From NCBI RefSeq assembly GCF_018294505.1, contig NC_057814.1:33217789-33281788 (forward strand): a stretch of DNA of 64,000 bases, in the 5' to 3' direction. Positions 35,857-49,023 of this stretch are shown here, one piece after another. The stretch is from Triticum aestivum (taxonomy: Eukaryota; Streptophyta; Magnoliopsida; Poales; Poaceae). The notes under the pieces are model-generated. The model was not told the origin of the DNA and did not search any database. It worked only from the letters and a program-made list of their open reading frames with translations. Within the stretch, counting starts at the first letter, position 1, and every line of letters starts with the position of its first letter. A program made the translations under genes and the position numbers.

Positions 35857-38800
35857 CTAGATGTTCTCCATCATCTCAGCGACTGCCTCCTTGAAGAGAT
35901 TACCCTGCATCCTGACCATGAGGTAGGGGAGCCGTTTGGAGTATTTGTGAACTCTCTGAAAGCAAAACAGTTGCTTCGTTATCAAAAAATTATTGAGCTG
36001 GTACATAACATGCATTGTAATTTGGGATGGGTTATTCGTCAGAAGATTTATTGTTGCTAACCTCATCCTTGAGGGACTTGAGCCCCGTCCCACCGCAATG
36101 CCAGCCAGCATATGTAGCTCGGAGACCATTGTCAGCACTGGAGTTTGTTTGATAAAAGCGATATAATGTCAGTTATTATGATACCATATCATTTCTCCTC
36201 AAGTGTCAGTATGCTGATTGTAACAGAGAGAGGATGAAATTGAAACATACCCGTCAAGGTTGGCGCTTCCATGCTTCATATGTGTGATCTGCCATAGATT
36301 GTCCTTATGCCACGGCGCCTCATCAAAAATTTCATCAAGACAGTAGTGCAGCGAACGAACGAGACGGTGAACAAAGTAGCCATGTCTAAGATGTAGCGCA
36401 GCTGAATCATCATCTCCGATGGTCGTATCAACCACCCTGACCTCTTTCTGGCTGGTGTTGAATATGTAAGTTGCACACACATCATGTAGCCTCGCAAATT
36501 TTGTGTTTGCAATGCATTTGGAATAGTATCATAATGATGATACGCATTCACAATATCCATCTTCACAAATGCATCTTGATCCAGAGTTTCCAACAACTTA
36601 CCTCAGTACTCATGTCAGGAGTGTGTCCAAGTGCTTGCACACCAAACATACGTTATATGTGTCTGCATGGTGGACGCTCATTGAACCTGATGCATGCGCT
36701 CTGTACAATATAACAGATGAATGCGTGAGAAGACAGAGTGTATGAGGATATTATGCCTACTCGAATAGATACAATTGTTTTGGTTGGCACATGTACTTAC
36801 AGTCCAAGTGGGTGATAGGAAACGTCTCCTTGGCCATCTAGTTAGTCTGTAGACCGCCCCCACGTTTAATGATGACTCGAGCTGATTGAATAGTGCACTA
36901 ATAATATCAACTGTGTCCCAACGAAGATCAACCTCAGCTAAAGTCTCCTCCCTCAGATGACTACCAGATATATGGGCAAGTGTTGGGTAACCAATGGACA
37001 CCCATGTTCTGAAGAAAAAAAATGGAGTTAGTACATCAACATTAACAAGGGACGACGTGTTGCACTTTATGACGGTAGACGATGGTATGTTGTACCTCGA
37101 TAATTCCTCATCGGTAGCGCAATCCTCAAGCCATTGGCGGAAAGATTTACTCTCAGTCTTATGATCAAGATCTGCTATAGGCGTAGGCATGGTGAACCGG
37201 ATAAGGAGATCATTGTTGTCAGCATCTCTGAAGCCATCATTGATAATCTGTGCTAGGATTCCGCGCCGTATTGCGTTAACCCTGACCGAGTTCGCCTGTG
37301 GAGAAATGGTGCCACCTGCATACGGTATAACCTGTGAGTTCACAACTGCAATTATGTCATTGTGCATCAGAATAAGTGTGTTGTAATCATAAAACAAATT
37401 TCGATGTGTTTGTGATTACCAGACGTGTCAAAAATTGGCCCTGAGCTTATGTGCTCATGAAACCTTACAGATGGTCCAGATTCCATGAGCTGCATAACAT
37501 GTTCGCATGTAGTAGCCATCGGTGTAGAAGCTGGAATCAAGGACTGTGTTATATCTGGAAGCATTTGTTGAGGTATTATATTTCCAGTCAAAAAGATGCA
37601 TGTCATAAAAATCTTTCTAATTGTAGCGGGAATTATGTATGGCCACAATATTGAAAGATTATTGGGAGCGTTGCTCACCATGTCCGTTAGAATCACGATT
37701 AATCCTTCCTAGAGTCATGTTTGAATGATGAACCGTTTGGATGCCAATGTCCGTATGGTGATCTACAAAAGACTTAAAATGTGATTCATTGTAGTATAAT
37801 TTTTCATGGCAACTAACATGAGCACATTCTAGAGATAATATGTCACATATGAAAAAATTGCATTTATTATTTGATAGGTTTTATCAAGGCAAGTTTTATT
37901 ACAAGGAGCACACAAGTAGTCCAATAATATTTTGTGTTGTGTTATTACTTCCATGGACATATGTTTTGCTCGAATATGGAATTAAATTGTGCTAATACCG
38001 GTTGTGCGTAAGATATGGCTTCGATCCTGTTGGGGCACTTGAACATTGCGAGTTGCCTCGACATCATTGTCCACAATGTATTCTGCAGTCACGAACATTC
38101 ATACGTTAAAGCAACGGTAGAGATGGCGGTGGAGTCAAAACAAGTTGTAATAGTGTTGTATCTCAAAGACGGAACATTCAAAAAGTCTGTATTGTAACCT
38201 GTGCTGTGTTCATTAGTGGCATGATCTGTTGGCATCTGTTGGCTTGCTATGTCTGCTAGAAGTGGCTGCTGTCGTCCTGATAACCAGTATACATTTTCTA
38301 GTAAGCATATCTAATAGATAATATTTAATCATGACTAGTTCTCTGGAAAACGGTACTCGTCTTCTAACTGGTAGTGTTAATGTGGTTTAGTGCATGATTT
38401 TTTCATCATCGATCAAAGATTATTTCAGAAAAACTATACACCGTCGCATTTAAGTGATATGCTGATGTTGACATACCCACTTCTGGAGATGCTACAGCGA
38501 TAGGGCTTGCGAGCAGTGGTTGAATGTTCGATGCCAGAACGTTAGTGTCAACACCTGTTTTGAGCATTTAATATGTCAGGCGTGTGTCTATAAATATTGT
38601 GCTGCCTAAACTAGAGCATACTGTGTTTACTGCACATACAATTCTCATCTGATACAGCCACAGTGGCAGCTTCTGGATCGTCTGCTCCCTGCACATTCCT
38701 ACGCTCCACTTCAGGCGACCTTGTGCCGCCTAAATGTTCTGGAATTTGTCAGAAACATAAATGAGCTCGTTTGATACGGTGATGCATAAACATATTATAT

Positions 38801-41306
38801 GCAAACACGATGATTGGCACCTTGCTGTGTGCATGACTCTGGGTAATCGGGGCGCAAGTGAGGTGTGGGTTCTTGATCAGTTAATGCATGCGGGCTTGAC
38901 TGTCCCGTGGCCACCACATTGCTATCATGCATGACCGTGCGGCTCAGCCTAGACTTCAACTGGGTGTTAACCCCTATCTTCTCTCTACAGTAACGGCGGC
39001 ACGCTTCTGTCCAGACAACATAAAGCATCTCTCAGCGCATTATTCGGGAAATATATTCAGGTTATTATGTGCAGTACTTACCATCTGTACCGTGATTTTC
39101 TCCTGGCATTATCTTCTTGCCCTTGTGATCCGTCTCATCTTGATTATTGGATCTTGTCGCTTTTCCTGCAATTGGATTTTATTTTATTGTAAGCAGCAGA
39201 AGAAGAACATAAATATTTTGATTATCATGCGAGGTTGGATTTTGTTTATGAAACATAATGCTTACATTTGCAATGATGTATGCAAAATATTTTACATGCA
39301 ACTCATATGTTATCAAATAGACACCTGAGTTGTGTACTTGTACATCCGCCATCAATGCATTCCATACACCGTCCGATCCATCATCTGAATCCAAGAGACG
39401 TCTGCATTTGGACCTGAGGATGTCTTTTGTCGCTGAATCTATGTGCTTGCGGGTTTTCTTGGCTATCATGCATGCTATCTTGCCAATGATGCTCTCCTGG
39501 TGCTATATGGTGAGATGAAGAAGAACAAATGGAGATAAGTATACTTATGAACAATGCAAAAAAGAATAAGGAAAGCACGGTGGAGTTTCATAATTGTTAT
39601 GCAATACAGCATGTGCAAATATTATATATCACGTCTTACATTGGACAGAAATGGCGACGAAGCATCCGACATCTCCTGATCATATGCATATGCACTAGCA
39701 TCATCAATGGTTCGAGTTGCTTGTTCTGATGTATCCTTGTTCTTGACTACCACATCAAGACACCGCGCGACACACGGTGATTCAGTGCGAAGAAACTTTG
39801 TGCAAGCAATGAACACAATAAAAAAATGTGAGTGACGGAAAAGTATACCACCAATAGATATGGGAAGCTATTTTTCCTTCAAAGAAACAAAACAAAAATA
39901 TAAGGCTATAATAGTTGGACGGTAGCTCGTATAGTTTAGTCTCGCAGAAGTTACCTTTCTCTTGCCATATTTCAGCAGGATGTTCGATTCTACTGCATTA
40001 TCACCATCGTGTGCCTGAGCTAGCTCGTCATTGTTCATCTTGTTGCTCTTGATCATTGCGGTTAATACATCCTTGTCGTAGGCTTTGATCCTCGGGATGA
40101 CCGCCATGTCTACCTTGTCCCTCTTGGAGCATATGCGGTCTAAGATGAACACCTAAGAGATGGACGGTAAATATCAGAAAGGAATGCTTGCTGTCGCAAG
40201 GATGGTAACAAAAAATAAATTAAAATAAAGGTTGCTAATTGGTACAGATACGTGCTTGCGTCATCTCGGTACCAGTGAATGGCAAATATTACGAAGATGC
40301 ATTTTTTTACAAGAGAAAACAACAGCAGCAACAACGACTCCAACTAATAGACAAGAACGTGAGCGAAACAACATATTACATGAGCTCATATTCCAGACCC
40401 AATATCTCAAAAACAAGTATATGTTAATAAAAAGACGAATAGATTTTGAAATGGATGACACCATGTGGTGAAAACGCAGGCACAAATGTATTCACGCATG
40501 CATGAAAGCCGGCAGACAAACGATGGAACGGAAGGCAACATGCAAATGGAATGAAGCATGCATACCTACGCAAACAGCACACATCCTGGGATGCTGATGA
40601 CGCTGTCGGCATTCGCCAGGCTCGCTGTGACCATAGGAGCTGCGAGCATGATGTTGTCGAGCACGTCCTGCGACCAGTTGTAGGAGCTTATCGCACCCAC
40701 ATCGGAGATGGCATTGTTGACATGAGGCGGAATCTCCTTGCTAGGCACGAGCACCGTGGCGTAGCAGTACGCCACAAATGCTCGCGCAAAGTCCAGAGAC
40801 TCGGTCATGTCCATATCCTTCCCAGCCTTACTTATCACTGTCTTACGGGCCTGACGTAGCGTGAGATCCGTGTCCAGGGGAACCCTAGGGCCCTCGTTCT
40901 GGTCGACGAGAGGAAGCGGGGCGCCCTCGTGCGGAATGCCGAAGACGATGCCTATGTGGGAGCTGTCCATCGGCGCAAGAGCGCCATGGCCGTTGTCAAC
41001 CATTGCTTGGAGGGCGCGGATCCTCGAATAGGAATAAGCTGAGAAGTGGCGATCTAACCGCTCAATCATAGTGAGCTCAAGCATCCCCCCGAACCCTACG
41101 GCTCTAACAAAGGTGCGCTGGTGCTCTGTGAAGCGGCTGATGGTGGTCACCAGGGCCTTGTACGTGGCTATGCAGAACACAGGCTCGAGCCTAACGAGAG
41201 GTCCATGGTGGTGGGATGTGCTATGCGTGTGGCTGCTCTGCTGATAGGGTTGCTGGGAGTGAGAATGGGAGAAGTTGCTATCGGACGGGTTCATGGGATG
41301 CGCCAT
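35857..41306 (-). pseudogene. PMD-like / Ulp1-like multi-exon gene, copy 2, better preserved
   Basis: Same structure as the gene at 2676-8117, starting MAHPMNPSD and ending EMMENI. Two lesions of copy 1 are absent: SSYNWSQDVLDNIMLAAPMV reads through (TGG retained, near 40675), and the Ulp1-like exon reads LWQITHMKHGSANLDG without the shift (near 36290). One lesion is shared: the last codon of exon 1 is TAG directly before the donor GTATGC (near 40566), where the paralogue at 20080 has CAG. The DCG position again reads DNG, so protease activity is unlikely. If the exon-1 TAG is really used, both copies encode only a PMD-like protein of about 240 residues. Family members are abundant in cereals and often transposon-associated. 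Confidence 0.7.
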
Positions 41307-44300
41307 GGAAGAGGAAGGGGGCAATGCTAGTTGGCAAGGAAGACGACGCAAGGTGGAAGGTGGAATGAGCACACAGTTGTAGTCCTGGTTCCTTTTTATC
41401 TCCTTGTTAGTATCGGACTCTTCGATCCCACGGAAGCATATAGTGGTGGGACCAGAAGAAGTTACATGTCGCGCACGTTAGACGTGGTCCGCCTGCAAAA
41501 GGTGTGTTCTCATCTTTCTTTGGATACGGTGCCCTTTGCTGATCGACCGAGCGTTCTCCCTCCGCACGAAGCGTCACATACAGCTGGGTCGGACTCCGCG
41601 CCGGTCAGTGTACAATTTTCTTTTATTATTTGTTGTGGTAACCCCAATGTACGTATTTACATTTGTCTCGTGAAGATATGCGACATTTATATGGTTCAAG
41701 CATATCCAGCTCGCATACATGCATGTACAATGTGTAATATTGTCTACGGAAGTTTTATGATGGTTGTTTAAAAGATGCTGACCAGATTTTGTACTTGATA
41801 TCACCGTGAATAAACATAACTAAGTGTTTTGTTACAAAAGAAATGTTATTAAAACATGTATTGATTATTGCTCACTGGAACTTAAATGTTGAGATTTTTT
41901 TTCTCTTTTTTCTTTGTTGCTACATTGCGTATGATATAAAAAAATTCGTGAATTGGGCCATTGTGTATATATTATCATAGACCGTACTACAAAAATAATT
42001 ACTTTTTTATGCAAGTATCATATGCAATTAAATAACCCGAGTGTGTTGGCCATCATACACCATAATTACGACTTATCAAAGACTGTCACATAGGTACCAT
42101 GTCAGTATTCGTGTGCGGGTTTCGTGCATGATATACGTCGATATAGTTACGGTTCCTATGGACGCCAGCTTTTCTTGTCCTCATTGACGCCGTAGGATTG
42201 GTGTAAGATGGTGCCGAGAAAGATGAAGGCGAACCTTGGCCCTCATGACTTGTGCAAAGGGTATGGACCGTCGGCGTCGCGGACCCAAACAAGGTGGCCA
42301 CGTCGTCCCTTGGGTGCTCGATTATGCTCCTCACCTCGCTTTGCTAGCGATTCCACAGTGGATGGAGCTCGCGTTGGGAATAGTGTAATTGGAGATGTAG
42401 GGAAACCCGAGTTTAGAGCGACCTTGATTCGGGGACTCGGAACACCAAGCGTTCTGGAACCCTGATTCTGAACTTACCTCGGAATAGGCCACGATGACGA
42501 TATCGTCGCAGAGGATTTCTATTCCTTGGTAGCGTCGTCGGCGTGTTGTCTTTACGAGGCTTCGTTGGAATGATGGTGGCAATATGACACCATTCCCCTT
42601 CTTGACCGAAATATCCATGGAATGTGAGGTGATTGTCATGTGTGGCCATCTTGGTGTATGTTGTGGCTACATTAGTATTCAGCAACCTTTAGCATAATCC
42701 ATTTGGTTCGCGCTCCTGGTATATAGTGTGCGTCTCGTTTGTGGTTTCTGAGATGGCAACATTATTGACTTGTGGATTCACAACATGGTAGTTTGCAACC
42801 TCTGTCATCATACACCTGGTTGCCAACCGTGATTTCGAGTTCTTGAGGAAAACACTTCGAGAACTAGCACCCAGAAGGTCATGTCTTCTACGACGACGGC
42901 GACAGAATTTCATTATGCCCATGTTGTTCATCATGTGGAAGTGGACTCTAGCCTTGTCATTTCATATCGTTGCATACCACAAAAATTGAGGTTTGATGTG
43001 CGTTTGTTGCTTTGGTGGACGGATACAATATGATCGAACTTAATGCTTCCCTTCCTTTATGCTAGTTGCGAACTTATGCCACCAAAGCAATTCCCCGAAA
43101 ACTTTCACATAGGTCCATTATCAGCGTTGTGCGTGTCACGTCGGTGGATGAGATGCATCGACAGATTTACGATTTTTTCTGAACGCCAGCTCTTCTGCTC
43201 ATTTATGCCGTCAGGGGAGGAACCTAGGTATCAAGTCTTGTGTGATGTTCTCATAAGTAGTTCCACACACTACTTACCTGTGATGCTTGAGATACAATAA
43301 GGACGGTCAACGGCCATACGACACCGTTCCCCTTCTTGATGGAAATATCCATGGAATGTGAGGTGATTGTCATGTGTGGCCATCTTGGTGTATGTTGTGG
43401 CTACATTAGTATTCAGCAACCTTTAGCATAATCCATTTGGTTCGCGCTCCTGGTATACGTCGTTGAATACTATATCCAAGTGGGCCTGGAGATACACTTG
43501 ATGGTATCGCTGTCTGCATATAATAGTGGTTTCGGATGGTGCAAGGTCATTGCCCATTTGTTGACATGCATAGGTGGCTAGTGGCGCAGGTTGGTTGGTC
43601 TCCACTGGACGGTCGTGCTAAACGGGTATCGCTACATCATCGCATGGGCAAGCATCACGCGAATACTGCATGTCATGGGTTTAATGTAAACGTAATTTTT
43701 GTACCGCATAATCACCCATCTATGACGCTGCTGATCGATAGCTAATTGATGTAGCGCATATGTTGGTTGCATGTTGGTTGCTCGTAGCACAAGCTTATTG
43801 GACTTGTAGTTGGGTGGTAAATCCTCTCGAAGTGTTATAGTATTTATCGACGAGCGTCTAGTGGTAGGTTTGCTGGTGAACTTTAATGGTTGTTGCAACC
43901 GAGTTGGTAGCAAAGGCCACCATGGTGCGCGCACTGTTACCCGGAAACGATGGATGTCACGATGACTGTATTCATCGGGACAGTTGTTTGTCAAGGTGAT
44001 GAGTTAATAAAGGACAGAGCACTTGGACATATGTTGTAACACTAACATATTGTTGCACTATAAAGGTGTATAACGAAGATGGTGCACACCCCCCCCCCTT
44101 TAACGAATATGAACGGAACAGATCGAATTACATCCTCCACACCTTCTCCTTTCGTTTGGGAGTCCGGTGTGAACAGATCCCCGGATCAGGTCGTTTTTTG
44201 CTCATAAGGCAAGCGGTACACCTTGGCAACCTATGACGGCCACAACGACGACGAGCTCACAATGTCGATCTATTCCTTGGAGGTGTCGTCGGGGAACTGT

Positions 44301-45474
44301 CTTCCAACGCTTTGCTAAGATGATGGTAGCACTACGACACTGTTCCACCTGTTGATGGCAATAACCATGGATTGTGAGGTGACTGACGTGTTTGTATGTC
44401 TTGTTGTATGTTCAGTGTCAGTAGTCTTTAGCAACCTCTCGCCGATTCTATTTGGTTCACACTTTTGCCATGTAGTGCACATCTCAACGTGGGAAACATT
44501 TGTCATGGTACATATTTGCATCTCTGATTTCAGGTTGTTGAGGAATCACTCCGAGAATTGGTGACCATAAGGAACTAGCTATCAAGTCATGTGTGATGTT
44601 TTTAACAATAGGTACTCATACTTTCTACCATCGATGATTGAGATAATTTAAACAGGGTGAATGATATCCATGTTGGCCCGAAATACGGTTGACGGAATTG
44701 TCGTCAGCATATACTAGTGGTTTCAGTTGGTTGAAGATCACTGCCCAGATGTTGATATCATCATGTGGCTAGTGGCACCAGTCTGTTGGTGTCCATTGAA
44801 CAGTCATGGTAAACGGGTATCTCTTGAACGGTCATGGTAAACGGTCATGGTAAACATATATTGACTACCCAACCACATCGCTGTCACCTTCACCGATTCG
44901 ATCTGAACTCAGTTGCGATGCTCTCGATTGATCCGATTGTTGGTGTTCGTGAGTTTGTGATAATCCCTTGGCCACTGGCGATGGTCAGATTGATATCGAT
45001 GCCGTTGCATTAGGCTACTGATGGGTGGCTTCGTTGGGGTAGTCCACCCGCTCGCTCCTCCGCCCATGTATGTGGTTAGTCAATCAAAATGTTGTCATGT
45101 TGACGCCATTGTTAATTAGTATATGCGATAGGTTAGAGTCTCAAATTTGGATCGTCTTATGACTTTTTGTCCAAAAAAATCATAAATGTAAGCTAAATAA
45201 TAATATGTGTGTTCTCACACAGCATATGCTTTACAATATTGCATGACCGCAGTACATCACATACCACTGATTTTATTTAGGGTGTGCCACCGTGTTTGTT
45301 TGAGGTTTGTGGTATTCACCACAATTTGCGGTATGGATCCTTGTGTTTGTTTCACAATATATCTGAATCGGCAGCCCGCTCAAAGCCTATGTCGATCAAC
45401 ATCATCGAGATGCCCCCCTGCCACAACATCACCCCCACCCTCCGTATCTCTCCCCTCCCGCGCCACCCCTAACT
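41307..45474. other. Long spacer, copy 2, with three repeat units retained
   Basis: Counterpart of 8118-11204, longer by about 1.1 kb because copy 1 lost 41796-41876, a 735-bp stretch (about 42720-43457) and 43619-43890. No convincing gene. Direct repeats of 134 bp lie at about 42589-42722 and 43324-43457. Confidence 0.65.
42589..43457. repeat. 134-bp direct repeats 735 bp apart
   Basis: The block CACC(A/G)TTCCCCTTCTTGA...AATATCCATGGAATGTGAGGTG...GGTTCGCGCTCCTGGTATA is present at 42589-42722 and 43324-43457. Copy 1 has one block and lacks the intervening DNA, as expected after recombination between the two. Confidence 0.85.
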
Positions 45475-45542
45475 CCCACCCACACACCCACCCGCCCCAC
45501 CCCAACCCCCCCCCCACCCCACCCCCCACACACCCCACCACG
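45475..45542 (-). promoter_or_regulatory. G-quadruplex-prone tract upstream of the GRF gene, copy 2
   Basis: Same position and sequence style as 11205-11282, with shorter C-runs. A TATA-like box follows at about 45555. Confidence 0.5.
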
Positions 45543-45664
45543 CAGGCCCTCCTCATTATAAGATGCGTCGCTTGACGTGTTCCCACTGCAAGACGAACGA
45601 GTGCCACAATCCATTGCGTCTCCCAATCGAATAGTAGTCTGTATGTGGATCTGAAAGTTGCAGG

Positions 45665-47209
45665 ATGTCGTCGTGGCCGAACACTAACAGTAGCAGTGGA
45701 GACAGCAACTCTTGGCTCCACGGCGGCGGCGACTACAGCGACCCCGATGAGCATATCTACTACCCTATCGAGGTATTTCATCCACACATATCCACTAACA
45801 ACATCTAAATCGGGTCTCCTTTTGGTTTGGTATTTCGTTCTGGATCTGACCGCTCTTTATTTGCTTATGATGTGTCACAGGACGGATACCCTCGCCGGAT
45901 CAGAGACAAAGCATGGAACGGGGAAGATGAGGACCGTTTGATCTTCTGCAAATGCCATCAGCCTGCGCACCGTTACGTGGCATTCCAAGGAAGCATGGTA
46001 GGCAGGCGATTTCTGGGGTGTCCGCATAAGGTTAATTACTCTTTCACCATCAATCTAATTTTCGCCATTAGTAGTTTTTCAAAAAAAAATTTGAAACAAA
46101 ATTTGTAACAAAATTACTAATGGCGCACCTGTGAGTGGTGCGCCATTAGTAGTTCAACTAGTAATGGCGCACCGTGGGAGTGGTGCGCCATTAGTAGTTG
46201 AACTAGTAATGGCGCACCGTCCCACGGTGCGCCATTAGTAGTTTAAAAAATAAAAATAAAAAAATTTGAAAAAAAAATTTTGAAACATAATTACTAATGG
46301 CGCACCGTGGGATGGTGCGCGATTACTAGTTGAACTACTAATGGCGCACCATCCCACGGTGCGCCATTAGTAGTTTTGAAAAAAAAAAAAAAATTTTAAT
46401 AATGGCGCACCGTGGATGTGGTGCGCCATTAGTATTTTCACACTAATGGCGCACCAACACATGGTGCGCCATTAGTATTTAGTAACGGCGCACCACGTGT
46501 ACAGTGCGCCATTAGTGTCCATATTGGCTATAGCTGTTTTTGTAGTAGTGACATCTAAATCGGGTCTCCTTTTGGTTTGGTATTTCGTTCTGGATCTGAC
46601 CGCTCTTTATTTGCTTATGATGTGTCACAGGACGGATACCCTCACTGGATCAGAGACAAAGCATGGAACAGGGAAGATGAGGACCGTTTGATCTTCTGCA
46701 AATGCCATCAGCCTCCGCAGCGTTACGTGGCGTTCCAAGGAAGCATGGTAGGCAGGCGATTTATGGGGTGTCCGCATAAGGTTCATTACTCTTTCACCAA
46801 CAATCTAATTTCCGCCTCTCTGTTCGCTTTACTATCTGTACTGAACAAAGAAATCATGCTATTATATGTCGTATAGGACGAGAGCGGGTGCAATTTCGTG
46901 CATTGGGTGGATGGACAATGGAGTCCGGTCTTGGTCCGCTCCCTAGAAAGGCTATCGTGGCTGGTGGGCCAGAAAGAGGACGAGAAGGAGGACGCGATCT
47001 GGGAAGGCATTGGCAAACTAGCAGACACCAAGGCCGCAATGGAGGAGGAGAAGCGGGTGATCATTTCCCAAAACACGCAAGCCATGACTGCCATAGCTGC
47101 GCAGAAAGAAGCTCTGCAGAAGAAAGTTGAGAAGTACGAATTCTTCGTGCGTGTTGCCGTGTTTGCTGTGGCAGCGATAGTGATGATGGTGGGCAGGCGA
47201 ATCCTGTAG
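45665..47209 (+). CDS. GRF zinc-finger protein, copy 2, with a duplicated zinc-finger exon
   Basis: Exons: 45665-45772, 45881-46030 (2a), 46631-46780 (2b) and 46877-47209. Exons 2a and 2b are 150 bp each, phase 0 at both ends, and both keep their acceptor (TGTGTCACAG) and donor (AAG|GTTAAT or AAG|GTTCAT). Each encodes the first part of a GRF finger (FCKCHQP, then GRRFLGCPHK in 2a and GRRFMGCPHK in 2b); exon 3 supplies RCNFVHWVD, the coiled coil and the C-terminal hydrophobic anchor. Using either exon alone gives 196 residues. Using both stays in frame and gives 246 residues with a doubled finger core, although only the second would be followed by the RCNF segment. The intron between 2a and 2b contains a CACTA transposon end. 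All exons are open; which form is made cannot be told from sequence. Confidence 0.8.
45801..46550 (+). repeat. 750-bp tandem duplication unit carrying exon 2a and a CACTA end
   Basis: Host sequence 45801-46066 (ACATCTAAATCGGG... to ...TTTTCGCC) is repeated from 46551 onward. Between the two host copies sits the transposon fragment. The junction at 46063-46066 shares CGCC between the host intron and the CACTA subterminal repeat. Confidence 0.85.
46063..46550. mobile_element. Truncated CACTA transposon terminus
   Basis: The right end at 46550 reads, on the minus strand, CACTACTACAAAAACAGCTA, a terminal inverted repeat typical of Triticeae CACTA elements. Inward lie subterminal units of about 20 bp (ACTAATGGCGCACC and its inverse GGTGCGCCATTAGT) repeated in alternating orientation with A-rich spacers. 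There is no CACTA start on the left side, so one end and all internal sequence are missing. The host base triplet after the end is ACA, and the host sequence before the intact site also ends ACA (45798-45800), compatible with a 3-bp target duplication. Confidence 0.8.
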
Positions 47210-47621
47210 TTCAATCACTTCTGGGGATAGCTATTGCATTGTTGGGTTGGTAGGTAGTTGTTGTTATTGTAGTGTGAGGTGTGTGATGCGTCTTCTTTTG
47301 TCTTTATGCTTATCTAGAAAATGGTATCTGTGTCTGGTGATTGCATATGTTGGTACGCTAATACCATGTGTTACAATTCAGCTAACTGGCCACGTGTTAT
47401 AACTATCCAACATACATTTTAACGAATGCACATGCATATTAACGAAAATGATGAGCTCGCAAAATATAATTTTGAGCTCGCAAATTAATACATATGCAAG
47501 ATATGGGTTCACTCGAAACGATACATACTGAGTCATGACGGTTTCAGCTCGTTAAAATTCGTGCAACAAAATGGTCGGGGTGTCATGGTACTGATGAGAT
47601 CAAACTAGATATAATTCACGG

Positions 47622-48208
47622 TTAGTAAGCCAACGAACGCATCATAGTGTCCACCTCATCCAGCTTAGCGACCTCTGCATAAATGACGTACAACGGTGCT
47701 CCTGTAGGTGACACGGCGATGTAGAAATCTTTGAACCCCTACAAGAACCGGGTGCATACAAGGTTAGCGCCGCTATCATAAAAAAAGAAATGATCTTCAT
47801 ATGGCAAACATAAAATATTTTCTAGTGTGGTGATGACGAATGCTTATTTTGCAACATAAGTTGTCTACCTCCATCACCGATATTCCAAAACGGTCAATCT
47901 GGTTGCCAAGCGTTAGCGCCCGGCACGCAGAATAATGGTCTGTATCAACAGATACGCTGAATGTCCTCCATGGTGCCCATATCTCAACCTGGTACATACG
48001 GTTGCATGTAGCAAAAAACACATGACCCGGACAGGAAATCGGAAGAAAGGCTTACAGAAAATCATCTTTTACAATCCATGGACAAAATGCATAGCATCTA
48101 CCTCTGTGGCTGACAGTGAATCACCTACACTCTCCACAGTGTCCATATGGCGATACAGGTATATGTGGTGCGTAAGCAGCTTACTAGCAAGTGGGTGTAA
48201 CGTGATGC
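47622..48208 (-). CDS. Unidentified spliced gene, 3' exons, copy 2
   Basis: Counterpart of 12613-13203. Exons at about 48102-48208, 47868-47988 and 47622-47742 join in frame here (VEIWAPWRTFSVSVDTDHYS..., then GFKDFYIAVSPTGAPLYVIYA). The protein ends MMRSLAY at a TAA, two residues earlier than the copy-1 sequence would. Family unknown. No transmembrane segment or known motif is visible. The upstream part of the gene is not resolved. Confidence 0.45.
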
Positions 48209-49023
48209 CTAATATATACCATGAGAAAACGCGTATAAAAAAATATAAACGATACGGAGACGATTCTATCTGAAGCATCAACAGACATTGTGCCTGTCAG
48301 TCGGCCTCTGCGGGGCATGCAAACTTTGCAGGCGCTGCCACCACCGCCCCTATCGTCCAATAAAATATCAGCACCGAATAGTCAATGATCACATGACTAT
48401 GACAAATGAGCACAGGTCACATGCATGCGTGAATGGAAACGTAGGGAAAAAAATTGAACAAGTCTGGTGTCACATTGTACTAGGAAATCTCATATGCTCG
48501 TAGCATACAACATTAGATAAAAACATAACGGTCCAGAAAGGTACATGCTGAAATTCACAGATCATAGAACCCGATAATTGCAATCACGCGTAATATAGTA
48601 AAAAACGCATCGCCATAATTCTGGTGCAAATAGCGACTAGAAATTTAGTCATGAAGCATTTTTTCATTGGGCGCATGGCGGCATCATTCGTATTTCGCAA
48701 GCTTGTATCCATCTTCATTAGGCGTCCTTATCAGATCACCCCGGTGCAAAAGTACGTCTATTGCGTTCCTGCACATAATACATTAGGGTGTAAATTAAAT
48801 ATTTTAAATTATATTGTATCATATGAAGGATTTTCATGACGGATATGGCAATTGACACCCACCTGACGGCATGCGGACTGGCGTTTATATTGTTTTTGAT
48901 GAAACTGAAAGACAATCCAGGTTCACTGGAAAATGCAAACGCAGATAAAAGTGATTAGACTACAATCATATTTACATTAATAAATAAAATATATGCGTAA
49001 AAAATCGGTCATGTTTGTATTGT

